Counted from the first letter of the stretch, positions 13,345 through 25,890 are shown. The stretch is 64,000 nt of DNA from Mantis religiosa (GCA_030765055.1 JAUKNK010000057.1:5759501-5823500), one strand, 5' to 3'. Program-made: numbers and translations. Notes: generated from the sequence alone by a model not told the origin.

Positions 13345-13394
<50 letters not shown>
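13343..13394. repeat. (TA)n dinucleotide repeat in arm A intron
   Basis: An uninterrupted TA tract between conserved arm A/arm B blocks. Arm B has no equivalent expansion. Confidence 0.9.
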
Positions 13395-13396
<2 letters not shown>

Positions 13397-13815
13397 AGTA
13401 TGTATATAAAAAGAATGGCAATTTGCACCTTGCACTTAAAGTTCTTACATGTTAAATACAATACAGTATCTATGTTTAAGTATGTTCAGATATGATTGTG
13501 ATTTTCAGAGCACCTGTGTCCTGGATGTAATTTGCATTTACTGTTTTATTATTAACCTATGTACAAGTTATAGTGTGGAATCTATTAGCTACATCACTGA
13601 TGTCATGGCCAAATGTGTTATTGGTATAAATGAATCTAATATGTTAACCTTTTTTTCCTTCGTATGTTCCTGGCTTAATATTTGTAAGTGTTTGACCATT
13701 TTAATCATATATGCTGAATTACATATCTACATATCTTGTAAATATCTTACCAGGACAATTAACACTGTGTAGATATTTGTGTGAAAGCTGTACATTTGAA
13801 TTATTTTGTTGCAGG

Positions 13816-13847
13816 ATGCGGTCCTTCCTCCAATAAAATCTTCAAGG
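13816..13847 (+). CDS. Exon 2 (32 nt) of zinc-finger paralogue, arm A
   Basis: GTTGCAG precedes 13816 and AAG|GTACGT ends the exon. Read in phase 0 after exon 1 it encodes DAVLPPIKSS plus two bases, matching DVVLPPIKCS of arm B exon 2 (35842-35811). Exon and splice sites are kept while flanking intron has diverged. No third exon is found downstream in arm A. Confidence 0.65.
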
Positions 13848-14039
13848 TACGTCTTGACTCTTTTCAATTATAAGCCTTATGTTTACTCTAGCATTTATGT
13901 TTTAGTACATGTGCCATTGGGCTTTTGAATGAATACAAACAGATTTACTGTACAACTTGCTCTAAGCGAAATCATATGGGACCAAACGAATTCCCATATT
14001 AAACATCTTTCGGTCTACAAAATACTACAGATTATAGAT

Positions 14040-14975
14040 AGAGTCAACATGAAGAATTCAATGCCATGGCCGGGATTTGAACCACAGATCTCCTGGTTTC
14101 CGTCCAGTCACTCTTAGCCTTTGATCTACCATGGCCAACGTGCCGTCCTGTCATTAAACTTTCCAGTTGACTCGTATATTTCCACGGTAGACCACTAGGA
14201 GCTCTCACATCTGAGATACACCATTTGTGGCGACTTACTATCGCAAGTACTTAAGGCCCAGGCTGCATCATTTAACTCTTATAATTTTAGTTAATTGATG
14301 GAAATTAATCATTTCCCCACACTATCCGTAAATAGGCTAAGGTTTTTAATAGATAAGAGTAACATGAAAAATTCAATGTCATGGCCTGGATTTGAACCAT
14401 GGATCTCCTGGTTTCCATCCTGTCCCTCTTAACCTTTGAGCTACCATGGCCAACGTGCCATCCTGACATTAAACTTTCCGTTTGACTCATATATTCCCCG
14501 GTATCTATCTAAAACCTTAGCCTTTAGCCTATATACAACTAGTGTGGAGATTAATTTCCATCAATTAGCTACAATAATAGGAGTTAAATGATGAACCCTG
14601 GGCCTTAAGTACTTACCTTAGTAAGTCGCCACAAACGGTGTATCTCGGATGTGAGAGCCCCTAGTGGTCTACCGGGGAAATATACGAGTCAACTGGAAAG
14701 TTTAATGTTAGGACGGCACATTGGCCATGGTAGCTCAAAGGTTACGAGTGACTGGACGGAAGCCAGGAGATTCGTGGTTCAAATCCCGGCTATGGCATTG
14801 AATTGTTCATGTTGACTCTATCTATCAAAAACCTTAGCCTATATACGCCTAGTGTGGAGAAATAATTAATTTCCATCAATTAACTAAAATAATAAGAGTT
14901 AAATGATGAAGCCTGAGCCTTAAGTACTTACGATAGTAAGTCGCCACAAACGGTGTATCTCGGATATGAGAGCCC
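14040..14975. repeat. Tandem and inverted copies of a ~310-bp tRNA-like repeat
   Basis: A unit containing GGGATTTGAACCAC..TCTCCTGGTTTCC (minus-strand tRNA-like core), a CTAGGGGCTCTCAC block and TTGATGGAAATTAATCATTTC occurs at 14040-14345, partly again at 14346-14505, then in reverse orientation from about 14506 to 14975. Related copies lie at 32600-32890 and 44715-45069. No protein is encoded. The unit is probably a dispersed tRNA-derived family. Confidence 0.7.
14724..14796 (+). other. 73-nt tRNA-like fold within the repeat (not a functional tRNA)
   Basis: A 7-bp acceptor stem (GCCATGG with CTATGGC), a D arm GCTC/GAGT with GG in the loop, an anticodon stem with loop ACGGAAG (GGA in the anticodon position), and a T loop TTCAAAT can be drawn. 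The T stem has two mismatches, and a serine anticodon without a long variable arm is wrong for tRNA-Ser. It is best read as a tRNA relic carrying box A and box B promoters. Confidence 0.5.
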
Positions 14976-15664
14976 CTTCTTCTTCTTCTTCTTCTTCTTC
15001 TTCTTCTTCTTCTTCTTCTTCTTCTTCTTCTTCTTCTTCTTCTTCTTCTTCTTCTTCTTCTTCTTCTTCTTCTTCTTCTTCTTCTTCTTCTTCTTCTTCT
15101 TCTTCTTCTTCTTCTTCTTCTTCTTCTTCTTCTTCTTCTTCTTCTTCTTCTTCTTCTTCTTCTTCTTCTTCTTCTTCTTCTTCTTCTTCTTCTTCTTCTT
15201 CTTCTTCTTCTTCTTCTTCTTCTTCTTCTTCTTCTTCTTCTTCTTCTTCTTCTTCTTCTTCTTCTTCTTCTTCTTCTTCTCTCTTCTTCTTCTTCTTCTT
15301 CTTCTTCTTCTTCTTCTTCTTCTTCTTCTTCTTCTTCTTCTTCTTCTTCTTCTTCTTCTTCTTCTTCTTCTTCTTCTTCTTCTTCTTCTTCTTCTTCTTC
15401 TTCTTCTTCTTCTTCTTCTTCTTCTTCTTCTTCTTCTTCTTCTTCTTCTTCTTCTTCTTCTTCTTCTTCTTCTTCTTCTTCTTCTTCTTCTTCTTCTTCT
15501 TCTTCTTCTTCCTTCTTCTTCTTCTTCTTCTTCTTCTTCTGCTTCTGCTTCTGCTTCTTCTTCTTCTTCTTCTTCTTCTTCTTCTTCTTCTTCTTCTTCC
15601 TCTTCCTCTTCCTCTTCCTCTTCCTCTTCCTCTTCTTCCACTTCTTCCTCTTCTTCTTCTTCTA
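14976..15664. repeat. (TTC)n microsatellite array, about 690 bp
   Basis: Nearly pure TTC, with a phase break at about 15280, then CTTCTG and CTCTTC variants toward 15664. It lies between the tRNA-like repeat and the 5' end of the I-type LINE. Open frames across it are artefacts. Confidence 0.95.
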
Positions 15665-15679
15665 CTTCTTCTCCTTCTG

Positions 15680-16589
15680 CCCCTTAAAATCTAACCTCTG
15701 CGGTCCTCGTCCCGAGGGGTGGGCAACAGGAAGTAGGATATTGACTGTTGGGGTGATGTACGGTGGGGACTTGGTGTACCCCACGACCGCTACGGCTGCC
15801 AGTAACCCCGAAAACTGGCAGAAGAGGCTCTGGTATTTTTCCCCAGGGGCCTACTACGGTAGGTGCGGGATTGGCGATCCCGGGGTCCCTAGCCAGTCAC
15901 CCTCATTTCATCCCCTTCACCTCATCAACTGTGCCACGCTGTGCTACTGCTGATCAGTATGCATCACCTTCTTCCCCTTCTAGTTTTTTATTATAATTAT
16001 TAGCACTTAAGTTCTTAGGTTTATAACTCCTGTCTCACCAGCAGGGATCTCTCCTATCTCCGTGGTCCTGTCCCACGGTTTTCAGCGTGGCTTCCGACAT
16101 GTGTGCTCTCCGGAGGTCTCAAAAGTGAAGGTTGAGCGGACCCTTCGCACTGCCCCTATGTGTAGCCTTAGGTGCGGAGCCCGTCCACACCGTCAAGTAA
16201 ACCCACGTAGCTCCTTGAGGGCCTGGTCTGTGTTAATCTCCCGACGGCCGTGTTGCCGTTGGGTTAGTATCTCGGACCGGACGTGTTACCGCTGACGGAA
16301 CCCCGGTGTAATCAACCACAAGTCCCCTGAATCCGCGAGTGCCCTTTATGCGCAGCGCGGCCTAAAGTGGGGAGCCACAGGCGGTTATTCCTGTGGTAGG
16401 GGCATAAAGCCGGTGTGTGCGTGGTGAACGGTTTACCCATACGGACAAGCAGTGGAGATTGAAGGGTAGCTTTTCTGAGGTACAAATGAGATCGGTCATG
16501 GATGAGGTCCCCATGACGGCACAGACCGTGAAGATTCGGTGTCTTTCTTTTTTAACCCCCGGATGGCAGGCTGACGCCGACGGTTCCGG
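15680..16589 (+). promoter_or_regulatory. LINE 5' untranslated region, likely internal promoter
   Basis: About 900 bases without a coding signal, GC-rich compared with flanks, between the TTC array and ORF1. Internal promoters normally lie here in LINEs; I see no specific box that proves it. Confidence 0.4.
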
Positions 16590-17771
16590 ATGGGGGTCTA
16601 TATCATCATGTCTCCGCGCAAAACCTCCTTCATTGACCCTTATTTATTGATGACCTTGACATGTGATGGCAAAACGTTTAAGGATATTAGCCCATTTTAT
16701 ATAAAGCGTGAAATAGATAAGATCAGTGGCCCTGTGAAAAACTCTACGCGTCTCCGAGACGGTAGCTTACTGTTAGAGACCTCAACTGCAGAACAATCTA
16801 AAAAGCTGCAAAAAGCGTCTTTGTTGGGCTCCTACCCTATCCGGGTAGCCCCACACAAAACGCTCAATACGTGTAGAGGAGTAGTCACCACCTCCAGCTT
16901 AGATGGTCTAGCGAACGAAGAAATAGTAAGTTGCCTCTCTGATCAACTTGTTTGTCAGGCGTACCGGCTAACACGGAAACAAGATGGCAAGGAGTACCCA
17001 TTACGTACGGTATTTCTAACTTTTGCTGGGACGAAGTTACCTGAATACATATATTGCGGCTATGAACGTGCTAGCGTCCGCCAGTATGTCCCGAACCCCA
17101 TGCGCTGTTTCCAATGTCAGCGGTTCGGAAATACTAAGGTCACATGTACCACTCCTGCTCTTTGTGAGCAATGTGGCCTACCGAAACATGACGACCCTAA
17201 CTGCAGTCGAACACCTTGTTGCGTGAACTGTGGTGGTAGTCATCCCTCCAGTTCGCGACAGTGCCCTAGATTCATGGACGAAAAGAGCATTCAGGAGCTA
17301 CGTGTAAAGGAACGCCTGACTTTTCCAGAGGCACGACGGCACTTTGAACAACTAAAGCCTGCTACCACTACTACTGGATATGCCCTAACAGCTCGCCGTA
17401 CTCCTAATACCACTGTTGCTGTTCAACACGTCCCTGTCGCCCACGCATCCACGCAGACTGACTTTCTAGCCGTTAAACCCACGTCTCAGATTGTTTGTAT
17501 ATCCACCAGCACAGCCTCCGTTTCAGCCGTAGAGACTCCAGCCACCAAGCCATCACCGAATAACAACAATCCCGTAGTAAATGTGAAAAACCAGTCCCGG
17601 CCAACACATAGATCGCGAAGTCGCTCGCCTTCTAATAGATCCCGGTCTCGTTCTACGAGCCGTAGGAGTTCTGACTCCCGAACATCTGCGGAGTCACAGG
17701 AGGCTAACGATTTTCGAATCGTAGGGCCCAAATCAGCCAAGGTCAAGAAAAAGGTTAAAACGGCCCGCTAA
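16590..17771 (+). CDS. LINE ORF1, CCHC zinc-knuckle nucleic-acid chaperone
   Basis: An uninterrupted frame of 393 codons; ATG at 16590 or the internal ATG at 16608 (MSPRKTSFIDPYLL) could be the start. The N-terminal half resembles the RRM-like region of I/jockey ORF1 proteins. Three zinc knuckles lie at residues 173-230, beginning CFQCQRFGN and including CVNCGGSHPSSSRQCPRF. The C-terminus is Ser/Arg-rich (RSRSRSPSNRSRSRS). ORF1 proteins bind element RNA. The stop is 10 bases before the ORF2 start codon. This is the only intact LINE frame in the window. Confidence 0.8.
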   Translation: MGVYIIMSPRKTSFIDPYLLMTLTCDGKTFKDISPFYIKREIDKISGPVKNSTRLRDGSLLLETSTAEQSKKLQKASLLGSYPIRVAPHKTLNTCRGVVTTSSLDGLANEEIVSCLSDQLVCQAYRLTRKQDGKEYPLRTVFLTFAGTKLPEYIYCGYERASVRQYVPNPMRCFQCQRFGNTKVTCTTPALCEQCGLPKHDDPNCSRTPCCVNCGGSHPSSSRQCPRFMDEKSIQELRVKERLTFPEARRHFEQLKPATTTTGYALTARRTPNTTVAVQHVPVAHASTQTDFLAVKPTSQIVCISTSTASVSAVETPATKPSPNNNNPVVNVKNQSRPTHRSRSRSPSNRSRSRSTSRRSSDSRTSAESQEANDFRIVGPKSAKVKKKVKTAR

Positions 17772-17780
17772 AAAATCTTT

Positions 17781-20700
17781 ATGGAAATAATGCAGTGGAA
17801 TGTCAATGGTTTTCGAGCTCGTGCTCAAGACATACAACATTTAGTTTCTCAACAGTCACCATCAATTATTCGTCTCCAGTAAACCCACTTACATACCAAT
17901 CACTCGTTACACCTTCAGCCTTTCTCTACATTTAGAAGCGACTCTCTTGCAGGTATGCGTGCGAGCGGTGGCGTTGCTAGCTTAGTGGCGCCCAACATCT
18001 CCGCCGCCAACGTTCCTCTCACCACACCATTGCAAGCTGTGGCCGTTCGGATACAGCTGGAGAGCATCAGTTTTACGATCTGCAACATGTACCTGCCGCC
18101 GCTCTGTATAGTTCCAGAGCGTGATCTTCAAGCTCTATTGGCTCAGCTCCCCTCACCGCTACTCCTTGTGGGAGATTTCAATGCCAAGCACACGCTCTGG
18201 GGATCAGACACAGATGACGCCCGTGGATGCCTCGTCGTAGACGTCTTCGATAAGTCTGACCTGCTTCTGCTAAATACTGGTGACCCGACATTCCTATCAT
18301 CCGCTTATTGTACATATTCCGTACTGCAGTCCGTCATTAGTACCACTACTTGAGTGGTCAGTACTTTCCGACCTCTTTGGCAGTGGTCATTACCCCATTA
18401 ACATTCATTTTTCTGGCCGCCAATGTGTACCTTTTCGACACCCTCGCTGGATTATTTCCAAAGCTAATTGGGGAAAATTCCATTCCCTGGTAAACCTTAT
18501 TGATGATGGTTTCGACACCATCGACGAAATGGTCGAATATTTTACTTGCACGATCCTGCTCGCTGCAGAATCCAGCATTCCTCGAGGTTCATCTACACCA
18601 CGTCGTATCCCTGTACCGTGGTGGTCTGAGGAATGCAGTTTGGCTGTCAAAGCACGCAAACGTGCTTTGCGCGTTTTTCAGCGGCACCCGACAGAAGGGA
18701 ACTTCGTCGCCTTCAAACGTTCTCGCGCTAGGGCACGCTTCATACTGCGCAACGCAAAGCGAAAATCTTGGGAAGCCTATGTCTCTTCCCTTTCCCGGCG
18801 CAGCTCTACCCAACAAGTATGGCCAGCTGTTCGGCGGATGTATGGCAAGTATCGCCGGACGGTAATTCCCGGCCTTGCCATCAACGGTTCCATGTGCACC
18901 ACCGAGCAGGACATAGCTGAAGCCCTAGCTACCACATTTGCTGCCACTAGCCAAACTGCCCGCTATGACGCTCTCTTCCTGCCTATTAAGGAGAAGACGG
19001 AACGGGTACAACTAAATTTTAATAGCGACTGCACCGAGCCGTACAACCAACCTTTTACCGCTGCCGAGCTCGCCCATTCTCTAGCGTTAGCAAGGGATTC
19101 TTCTCCAGGTCCCGATGACGTACACCGACAGATGCTACTACATCTTCCATCTGAGGCGCTATGTTTCCTATTAAACATCTATAACCGCATTTGGCATGAG
19201 CGGGTTTTCCCTTCCTCCTGGCGAGAGGGTATTGTCATCCCCATCCCTCGACCCCGAAAGGACCGCACACTTCCATCTAGCTACCGCCCCATTTGCCTGA
19301 CGAGTGTCCTCTGTAAGACCTTCGAGCGAATGATAAATGCTCGGTTAAATTGGTGGCTAGAAAAACATAACCATCTGTCCAAATTGCAATGCGCTTTTCG
19401 TCGCCATCGCTCAAGTGTCGATAATCTAACACGCCTTGAGGGGTATATTTCCGATGCCTTTCTACTGAAACAGCATGCCGTGGGCGTGTTCCTCGACCTG
19501 GAGAAGGCCTATGACACCACTTGGCGGTACGGCATACTCCGTAACCTTCATAGTTACTGTATGCGTGGTCATCCACCCGAGTTTTTATGCAATTTTTTAA
19601 AACTTCGCCGTTTTCGTGTGCGCATAAGAAGAACGATATCCCGGGAGCGGATACAGGAGAACGGTGTACCTCAAGGGTCGATTTTGAGCGTCACCCTTTT
19701 CGCCGTAGCGATTAACGGCATCACTAGTGCCGTTCGAAGTGGAATTCCATCATCCTTCTATGTTGACGACTTCGCACTTTATTATAGGTCTGCCAACATA
19801 GATCACATTGAGCGCCAACTGCAGCTGACCATTACCCAGCTAGCAGCTTGGGCGCTTCAAACCGGCTTCCGGTTTTCAGCTGCGAAGACGCAGTGTATCC
19901 ACTTTCACCGCCTACGAGGTATTCACCCGCCTCCTGATCTTTATTTGAACGGCACACCCCTGCCATCTGTCTCGCACCTGAAGTTCTTGGGCCTCTACTT
20001 GTACTGACAACTCAATTGGGAGCACCACATTCGTCACCTTCGAGCCTCTTGCGATCATTCTCTTCGGGTGCTGAAGGTATTATCTGGAGAATCTTGGGGG
20101 GCGATTGCACGGTAATGTTGAGGCTGTACCGCTCTCTGGTTCGGTCAAAGCTGGACTATGGCAGTTTTATTAATGGCGCAGCGACCGCCTCTAAACTTCG
20201 CCTTTTAGACACCGTGCATCATACTGGCATCCGCCTTGCCACAGGAGCTTTCCGCACCACTCGAGTCGACTGCCTGTATGCAGACTCAGGCGAACCTCCA
20301 CTCCATATTCGTCGCTCGCTGTGACTCTGCTCATACGTGTCGAAGTTGGCAAGTTATCACAATCATCCTTGTTTTAAACCAGTTCTGTGTCCAGATTTAG
20401 TCCACCGTTATATGCGCCCTGGTTCTCGGACACGCCCCGTGGGAATAAGATTTCGGGATCTCCTACAATCTCATGGCCTCCGAATGCCTCGCGTGGAGAG
20501 GTCGTCCATCTGCCCCTATCCAGCATGGCAGCTCGATTGTGCGCGGTTCGATCTAACTCTTTCAAACAACCCTAGACTCGCTACTCCACATTCGGTGTTC
20601 CAACAACTTTTTGCCGAACTACTGGGCCGTTACCCTATGTTCCGGTCTTTACAGACGGTTCTAAGTTAGGTAGCTCTACGGGTTGCGCGTTCTTTATTAA

Positions 20701-21475
20701 CGGTGAGGCTCATAAATTTCGCCTTCTGGACATCACTTCGGTCTTCTCAGCAGAGCTGTATGCCATCCTCTATTTGCTCCTTTTTACTTGCAAGTTAGCT
20801 CCTGGCTCTTTTATTGTCTGCACTGATTCTCTGATTGCCCTTCAGGCCTTGCAACAGCACACTGCCGCTCACACCCTCGTTTTAAAAATACAGGCCCAGA
20901 TCTCGCAAATGCTCAGGCGCGGGTACAATTTTGTTTTTACTTGGACCCCAGGCCATGTGGGGATTTCCGGAAACGAGGAGGCGGACGCGGTTGCAAAGTC
21001 AGCTTGCCGTTTGCCCCGGAGTTTAACAACTACTGTGCCATACCAGGATGTGCAACGTTTTTTCCGTAGCCAACTGCTATCTGCTTGGCAGCACTCCTGA
21101 ACAGCTTTGGAGGGCACACAACTCTGGGCAATAAAGGAGAGCGTACAACCCTGGCTAACTTCCTGCAGGGATAACCGGCGAGCCGAGGTGATACTCACCC
21201 GGCTGAGAATTGGGCACACACGAGCTACTCATGGTCATTTGTTGAGAGGGGAACCGGCCCCATTGTGTGCTCCGTGTGCCGTACGCCTCACTGTGCGGCA
21301 TATTTTACTGGATTGCCCACAGTACGCCCGCGTTCGCAAGTCTTTCGGCTTGGGAGCTAACTTGCTCAGTATTTTAGGTGACGACCCAGTGGCCGTGGAT
21401 AAGGCACTGCGGTTTATTTTTAAAATCGGTTTTAATAAACAAGTACGACTTGTGTTTTATATCTATTGCTTTTAG
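17781..21475 (+). pseudogene. LINE ORF2: endonuclease, RT, RNase H (broken)
   Basis: It starts MEIMQWNVNGFRAR, the AP endonuclease signature. TAA at 17880-17882 replaces the Glu of the usual QETH box. GDFNAKHTLWG lies near 18174-18206. A frameshift near 18315-18345 leads to the RT frame, with SSPGPDDV, SYRPICL, DLEKAYDT, and YVDD at 19759-19770. TGA interrupts at about 20005, and frame changes follow to a RNase H (TDGSK, SAELYA, CTDSL, NEEADAVA; about 20650-21000) and a C-terminal CCHC (LTVRHILLDCP, about 21290). Catalytic motifs are present but the frame is not. Confidence 0.8.
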
Positions 21476-21650
21476 AGATTTTAAATTTTTAGTACTGTGA
21501 CGAGTTTTAATGTGTTTTTAATAGTTGAGTGTTTATATTTTATCTTACTTTTTAACTTTGTATAGCTTTTAGATTTTAGTGTTGACTTAGGGCTCAAATG
21601 ACCTTGTTGTCGACGGGCCCTAAAACACCACACACTCACCCGCACTACAG

Positions 21651-21839
21651 TTTAGAAGACAGCATGAGCTGACCCCATTCTTAACATTTAACTACGTCCT
21701 TCTCATATCTACAACAAAATGCTTAATGAAACTGCTTATGTTATTTTTTTATTTGGAGCAGGCAGAATAATGAGTCTTAGTGGTAGGACGGATTGAGGGT
21801 GTAACATGTTAAATGTCTGCAGCAGATGATCTGTTAGTT
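21651..21839. other. Short spacer between two LINEs
   Basis: AT-rich, with no coding signal seen. Confidence 0.4.
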
Positions 21840-23660
21840 ATAGTGATTGTCCGCCAGGAGAGAAATTCCGGAACTGCCAACCGAATTCGAATCGCTGTCC
21901 AGAGATGGCTCCACAGGTAATATCTTATACTAAGGACACATATATGCAATTATTTACCAAGAAGACACAACAATAAATAAACTCGAAACAGCCATAAGAT
22001 AGCCACTACTGCCTGTGTTCCCTTAAGACAACAGCGGGCTATAAATGCTAGATTTCCCAACGACATTAAGATTCTCCAGCAAGCGCAAAACAAAGCCCGA
22101 AGCAAATGGCAAAGAACAAGAAACATCCTACATCGCGCAGATTACCACAAAGCTAGAGATTTAGCTAACGCACGGGCTAGAAATTGCACCCAAAATCAAT
22201 GGTATAACCCGCTGGAAAATTTAAATCCCCAACAAAACTCAACATGGCGAATAGTTAAATGCCTTACGCAAACACGAACGAATATTCCTCCCCTCCAAAT
22301 TAATAATACAACAGCCGAAACACCGCTGGCCAAGGCTGAAGCTTTTGTGATCACCTTGGAGAATGTCTTTTCCGCCAATCCAGTAATTGGGCAAGATGAC
22401 TTCATAGCAGAAGTCGAAAACGAAGTTAGAGAGTTAGGGCAATAACCAACTCACAATAAGATGCCCAAGACAAGCCCCGGCGAAATAGGCTGGATCATAC
22501 GGTATCTACCAAACAGAAAAGCTCCTGGGCCAGACAAAATGCCAAATGTGGTACAAAAGAAGCTACCGTCAAGAGCACTAAAGCTCTTAGCATACATTTT
22601 TAACTTCACACTAGAAAGTGGAAGATTTCCTCCATGCTGGAAAGACGCCAAAATACTCCTGTTCGCCAAAGCAAATAAAAATCTAGCACTTCCACTCAAC
22701 TTTAGGCCAATTAGCCTATTAAACACAATAAGCAAGGTACTGGAAAAGATAATACTGAAGAGAATAAACAAACACATTCATCAGAACAATATTCTTATAC
22801 ACGGATCTAGTAACGCAGTCAACCCAACCGCGAATCATTCATCAACGTCTACAAAACGCCTTAAATACACTAGAACCCTGGTTCTCCAAGTGGAGAATTA
22901 AAGTAAATGAACGAAAAACGCAAGCCATAAATTTATCAAAAATACTCCTGCATAGGAAAAACGAACGAGCCCTTCTGCCGTTAATATATCAAGGCGAAGG
23001 TATCGACTGGAAGGACCAAGTGACCTATTTAGGCCTTGTAATGGACCAGGGACTCACCTGAGGCAAACACATTACTACGATCAGAGCCAAGGCCAATGGC
23101 CAGCTAAATAAATTATTTCCAATATTTAATATTAACATCCAGCTCAAAGTACATATGGGCCTTACCCTATATAAGACACTGATAAGGGCTATTATCACGT
23201 GTACAGCTCCAGTTTGGGGATACGCTGCAAAAACTCACCTACACAAATTACAAACGCTACAAAACCGACTGATCAGAATAATTGCAAAGCAACCGCCGGT
23301 AGCACCGGCCAATCTGTTGTACAAGGAACTAAGACTACACTCAATTGAGGAATTTATCGAAAAACTCAGCATCAACGTATATAAGCGCAAAGATAAAAAC
23401 ACTAACGCACTAATTCAGCAACTAGGCAATTACAATAAACACAAAAGACCGCTGTCCATATTTGATGGGACCACAGGGATGGGAGACCCAGAAATAGATA
23501 TTCCAGAGTATCCTAACACTCTCTTAAGACTTCCATAGAAGAAGTAAGATTACCTATGACTGTACACCACACTCTGACATTTGGCAGTTCCACAAGTCCT
23601 TGCTCTTAGTCAAGGCGGCTCTAGTGGGGAGGCAACCCACTCCCCCCATATTTACACTAC
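21840..23660 (+). mobile_element. Jockey-like LINE fragment with internal deletion
   Basis: Endonuclease-RT linker (QRAINARFPNDIKILQ and following, 22000-22440), the RT start LPNRKAPGPDKMPN at 22461-22901 with FRPISLLNTISKVLEK, then a jump to the thumb (WFSKWRIKVNERKTQA, YLGLVMDQGLT) and the C-terminal region (YKTLIRAIITCTAPVWGYAAKT at 23155-23538). The palm with catalytic residues has been lost near 22800-22860. The 3' region ends with AGTGGGGAGGCAACCCACTCCCC. The clade comes from motif style and the lack of RNase H. Confidence 0.75.
22461..23538 (+). pseudogene. Jockey-like RT remnant
   Basis: The two open blocks 22461-22901 and 23155-23538 are the fingers and the thumb/C-terminal part of one RT. 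Between them, 22901-23154 continues in other frames with a stop after GLT. The active-site motif is absent, so this is a deletion derivative and cannot retrotranspose by itself. Confidence 0.7.
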
Positions 23661-25160
23661 AATCGCTATGAACAATGGTTATGATCAATCCAATGCGAAC
23701 AAATTCAACTTAGAATTAACCTCATACTAGACGTAGCTTACGCATAGAACTAATAATCATACATATATACACACTAACTTTACATGTAAAGATAATGCAT
23801 GACTAACGCAATGTAAGCTACCATCACTAGCCTTAATGACACGTTCTGCCCTCTCAGGGTAGACAATACATTAACTAAGAACTAAAGGCTAATGCAAATA
23901 AAGCAGTGTAACTCACACATGACTATTTCCTCTATCATTGAGGACGCAACCACTACGTTATGACGGTGTTTCCCATTGGAAACGACATACACCCAACTAC
24001 ATCCCTCACCACGAATCCGCGAGGGCATATTCAGGGCTTTGGTCATGCTTATGTCCTAACACCCAACCTCACCTCGGTTAGGCCATACGGCCAACCTGTA
24101 CACGATCTCCATGTATCCGCAGGTGCTTATAGTGGTATTGCTGGAATTCCTCTCCTGCCTTCTCTCCGGTGGAGGTTTTTTAGTGAGTAGTACCTTCAGG
24201 TGAAGCTCACACTCCCAGCTGCACCATCCCAGTACAGTCGGGGTCAGTCCATGAATGGATTTTTCCTCCACTTGGAAAAAATAGTTTTCCATGATTCTAT
24301 GTTAATTAAATCCTTCTCCATATGCTTTTGTCATAATATAATTTCATTGGGAAGTACATCTCACAAATGTACACAGGTATACAGTTTTAACACAGCGGTC
24401 GTTTGTCAGAGAATTTTCAAAATATCTCTTTAGGGTCAGCACGTTTATCAATGGCTTTGTGGCAATAATTCTAATAATTTACTATGTTTACAGATTCTCA
24501 TTGTCGCTCATATTAATTTAATGTTAACAATTTCATTCACATTACTTTCTACACATATAATTAAACAAGTTACTATTACAGGAGTTTATTCATCCTTTTA
24601 GCTCACAGTCAATGAGAAGAACATTTGCTGAATTTAACAAAAGTTAATTGTTGCATTAGCTGTTAGGATTTCTATAGTCAGCTGTACTGACACAAAGTCA
24701 TTATTATTATTATTAGGGAATGCGACTGTCAAATGCTTAAACAGCTCGTCGCTCTCACATTTCATTCTATTTGTAAGTCCAAGACAAAAATAAATAACTA
24801 CATCTCATTTAAGAAGAGACAACAGGCAACCCAGTGATTAGCTTTTAACCTGCTGGGAAATTTAAAACAACTTTTTGATTTCTCAAAAAAGTATTACATG
24901 CATTCAGTAAGATATCTTAATAAAACAGAACTGGAGTTAACTTTACAGGTAGTGCTGCATTTATTTACAAAATGCAAGAAAGATGAAATTTGATGTCGGT
25001 GTAGTAAGGCAGATGAAATCTGTTTGTTTCTGGAATGCCAAAATGACTGTAACTAAATCTAATACATTTGTAAACTTGAGGGTAAGAAAGTCTGTGACAT
25101 TGTTGGGCAACACACACACATACACGCACACGCACGCACTACACAATATTCGAAATCGAC
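23661..25160. other. Unassigned region
   Basis: The stretch 23940-24250 is richer in GC than its surroundings and is possibly another mobile-element 3' region. The rest is AT-rich, with a short CA-rich tract at 25112-25142. Short ORFs show no recognisable protein signature. Confidence 0.3.
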
Positions 25161-25890
25161 TCTAGAAGCTACAAGAAAGGAACTGGAAGATTAACCTAAG
25201 ATGGATAAAGGCACATGTAGGACATCATGGGAATGAAATAGCGGATCAACTTGCAAAGGAAGCAGCACAAGATAATGTGTTAGAAGTAACCTAGAACAAA
25301 ATACCAAAAAGTGAAGTAATCAGCAAGCTAAAGTGCTGAAGTATGGGAAAATGACAACAGGAATGGCAACAAACTTCAAAAGGTGAAATTACAAAATCCT
25401 CTTTTCCCAACATAAATGACAGGATGAAAACTAAAATAAAACTAACATCAAAACTAACGTCATTGTTAACAGGTCAAGGGAAAACTAAAGTGTACTACCA
25501 CCGATTTAAAATAAGTGACAATCCATTGTGTAAGTGCCACCAAAACGAACAAACTGTGGACCACCTAATTGTGAGTGTAATTTGTTAGACAAAGAAAGGG
25601 AAATCTAAAGAAAGCAATAATAATGGCTGGTGGACGCTGGACACTAGAAAAAAGGAACTTATACAAAAACACACCAAAAGTTTCAGTAACTTTGTAAACA
25701 GTATTAACTTCGATAATCTGTAAATAGTCAAGTGGGATGCAAATACTTATATTAGTTTATAGAATTGTAAGTCTCGAGGAAATGTGATAATATGTAATAC
25801 AATATTGAAAACAAAATTTAATATAACTTTGCACCCAAGCATATAGTATTACTCACTATGTAATGGAATATGCTGTATAATAAATGAATA
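25161..25890 (+). mobile_element. LINE 3' end with RNase H tail
   Basis: The translation WIKAHVGHHGNEIADQLAKEA (25199-25262) is the C-terminal half of a LINE RNase H. Further on a broken CKCHQNEQTVDHLI zinc-like tail is seen (25531-25575), then an AT-rich 3' end with AATAAATGAATAAAT near 25880. Everything 5' is missing. Confidence 0.7.

Larger units (their letters stand above)
15680..21650 (+). mobile_element. Near full-length I-type LINE with RNase H
   Basis: A GC-richer 5' untranslated region (15680-16589), ORF1 with zinc knuckles, ORF2 with endonuclease, RT and RNase H, and a 3' region ending in GGGCTCAAATGACC...GGGCCC follow in order. The RNase H domain and gene order fit the I group. 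A short relative at 46725-47090 shares the CCCCAGGGGC..TACT 5' block and the ..GATGACC..GAGCGCCC 3' motif. Stops and frameshifts in ORF2 show it is dead. Confidence 0.85.

Noticed and set aside
14724..14796. A functional tRNA gene with anticodon GGA
   Set aside because: Mismatched T stem, no long variable arm for serine, and several diverged repeat copies.
14928..15694. Long frames of poly-Phe, poly-Ser, poly-Leu, poly-Lys and poly-Arg
   Set aside because: They are translations of the TTC array.
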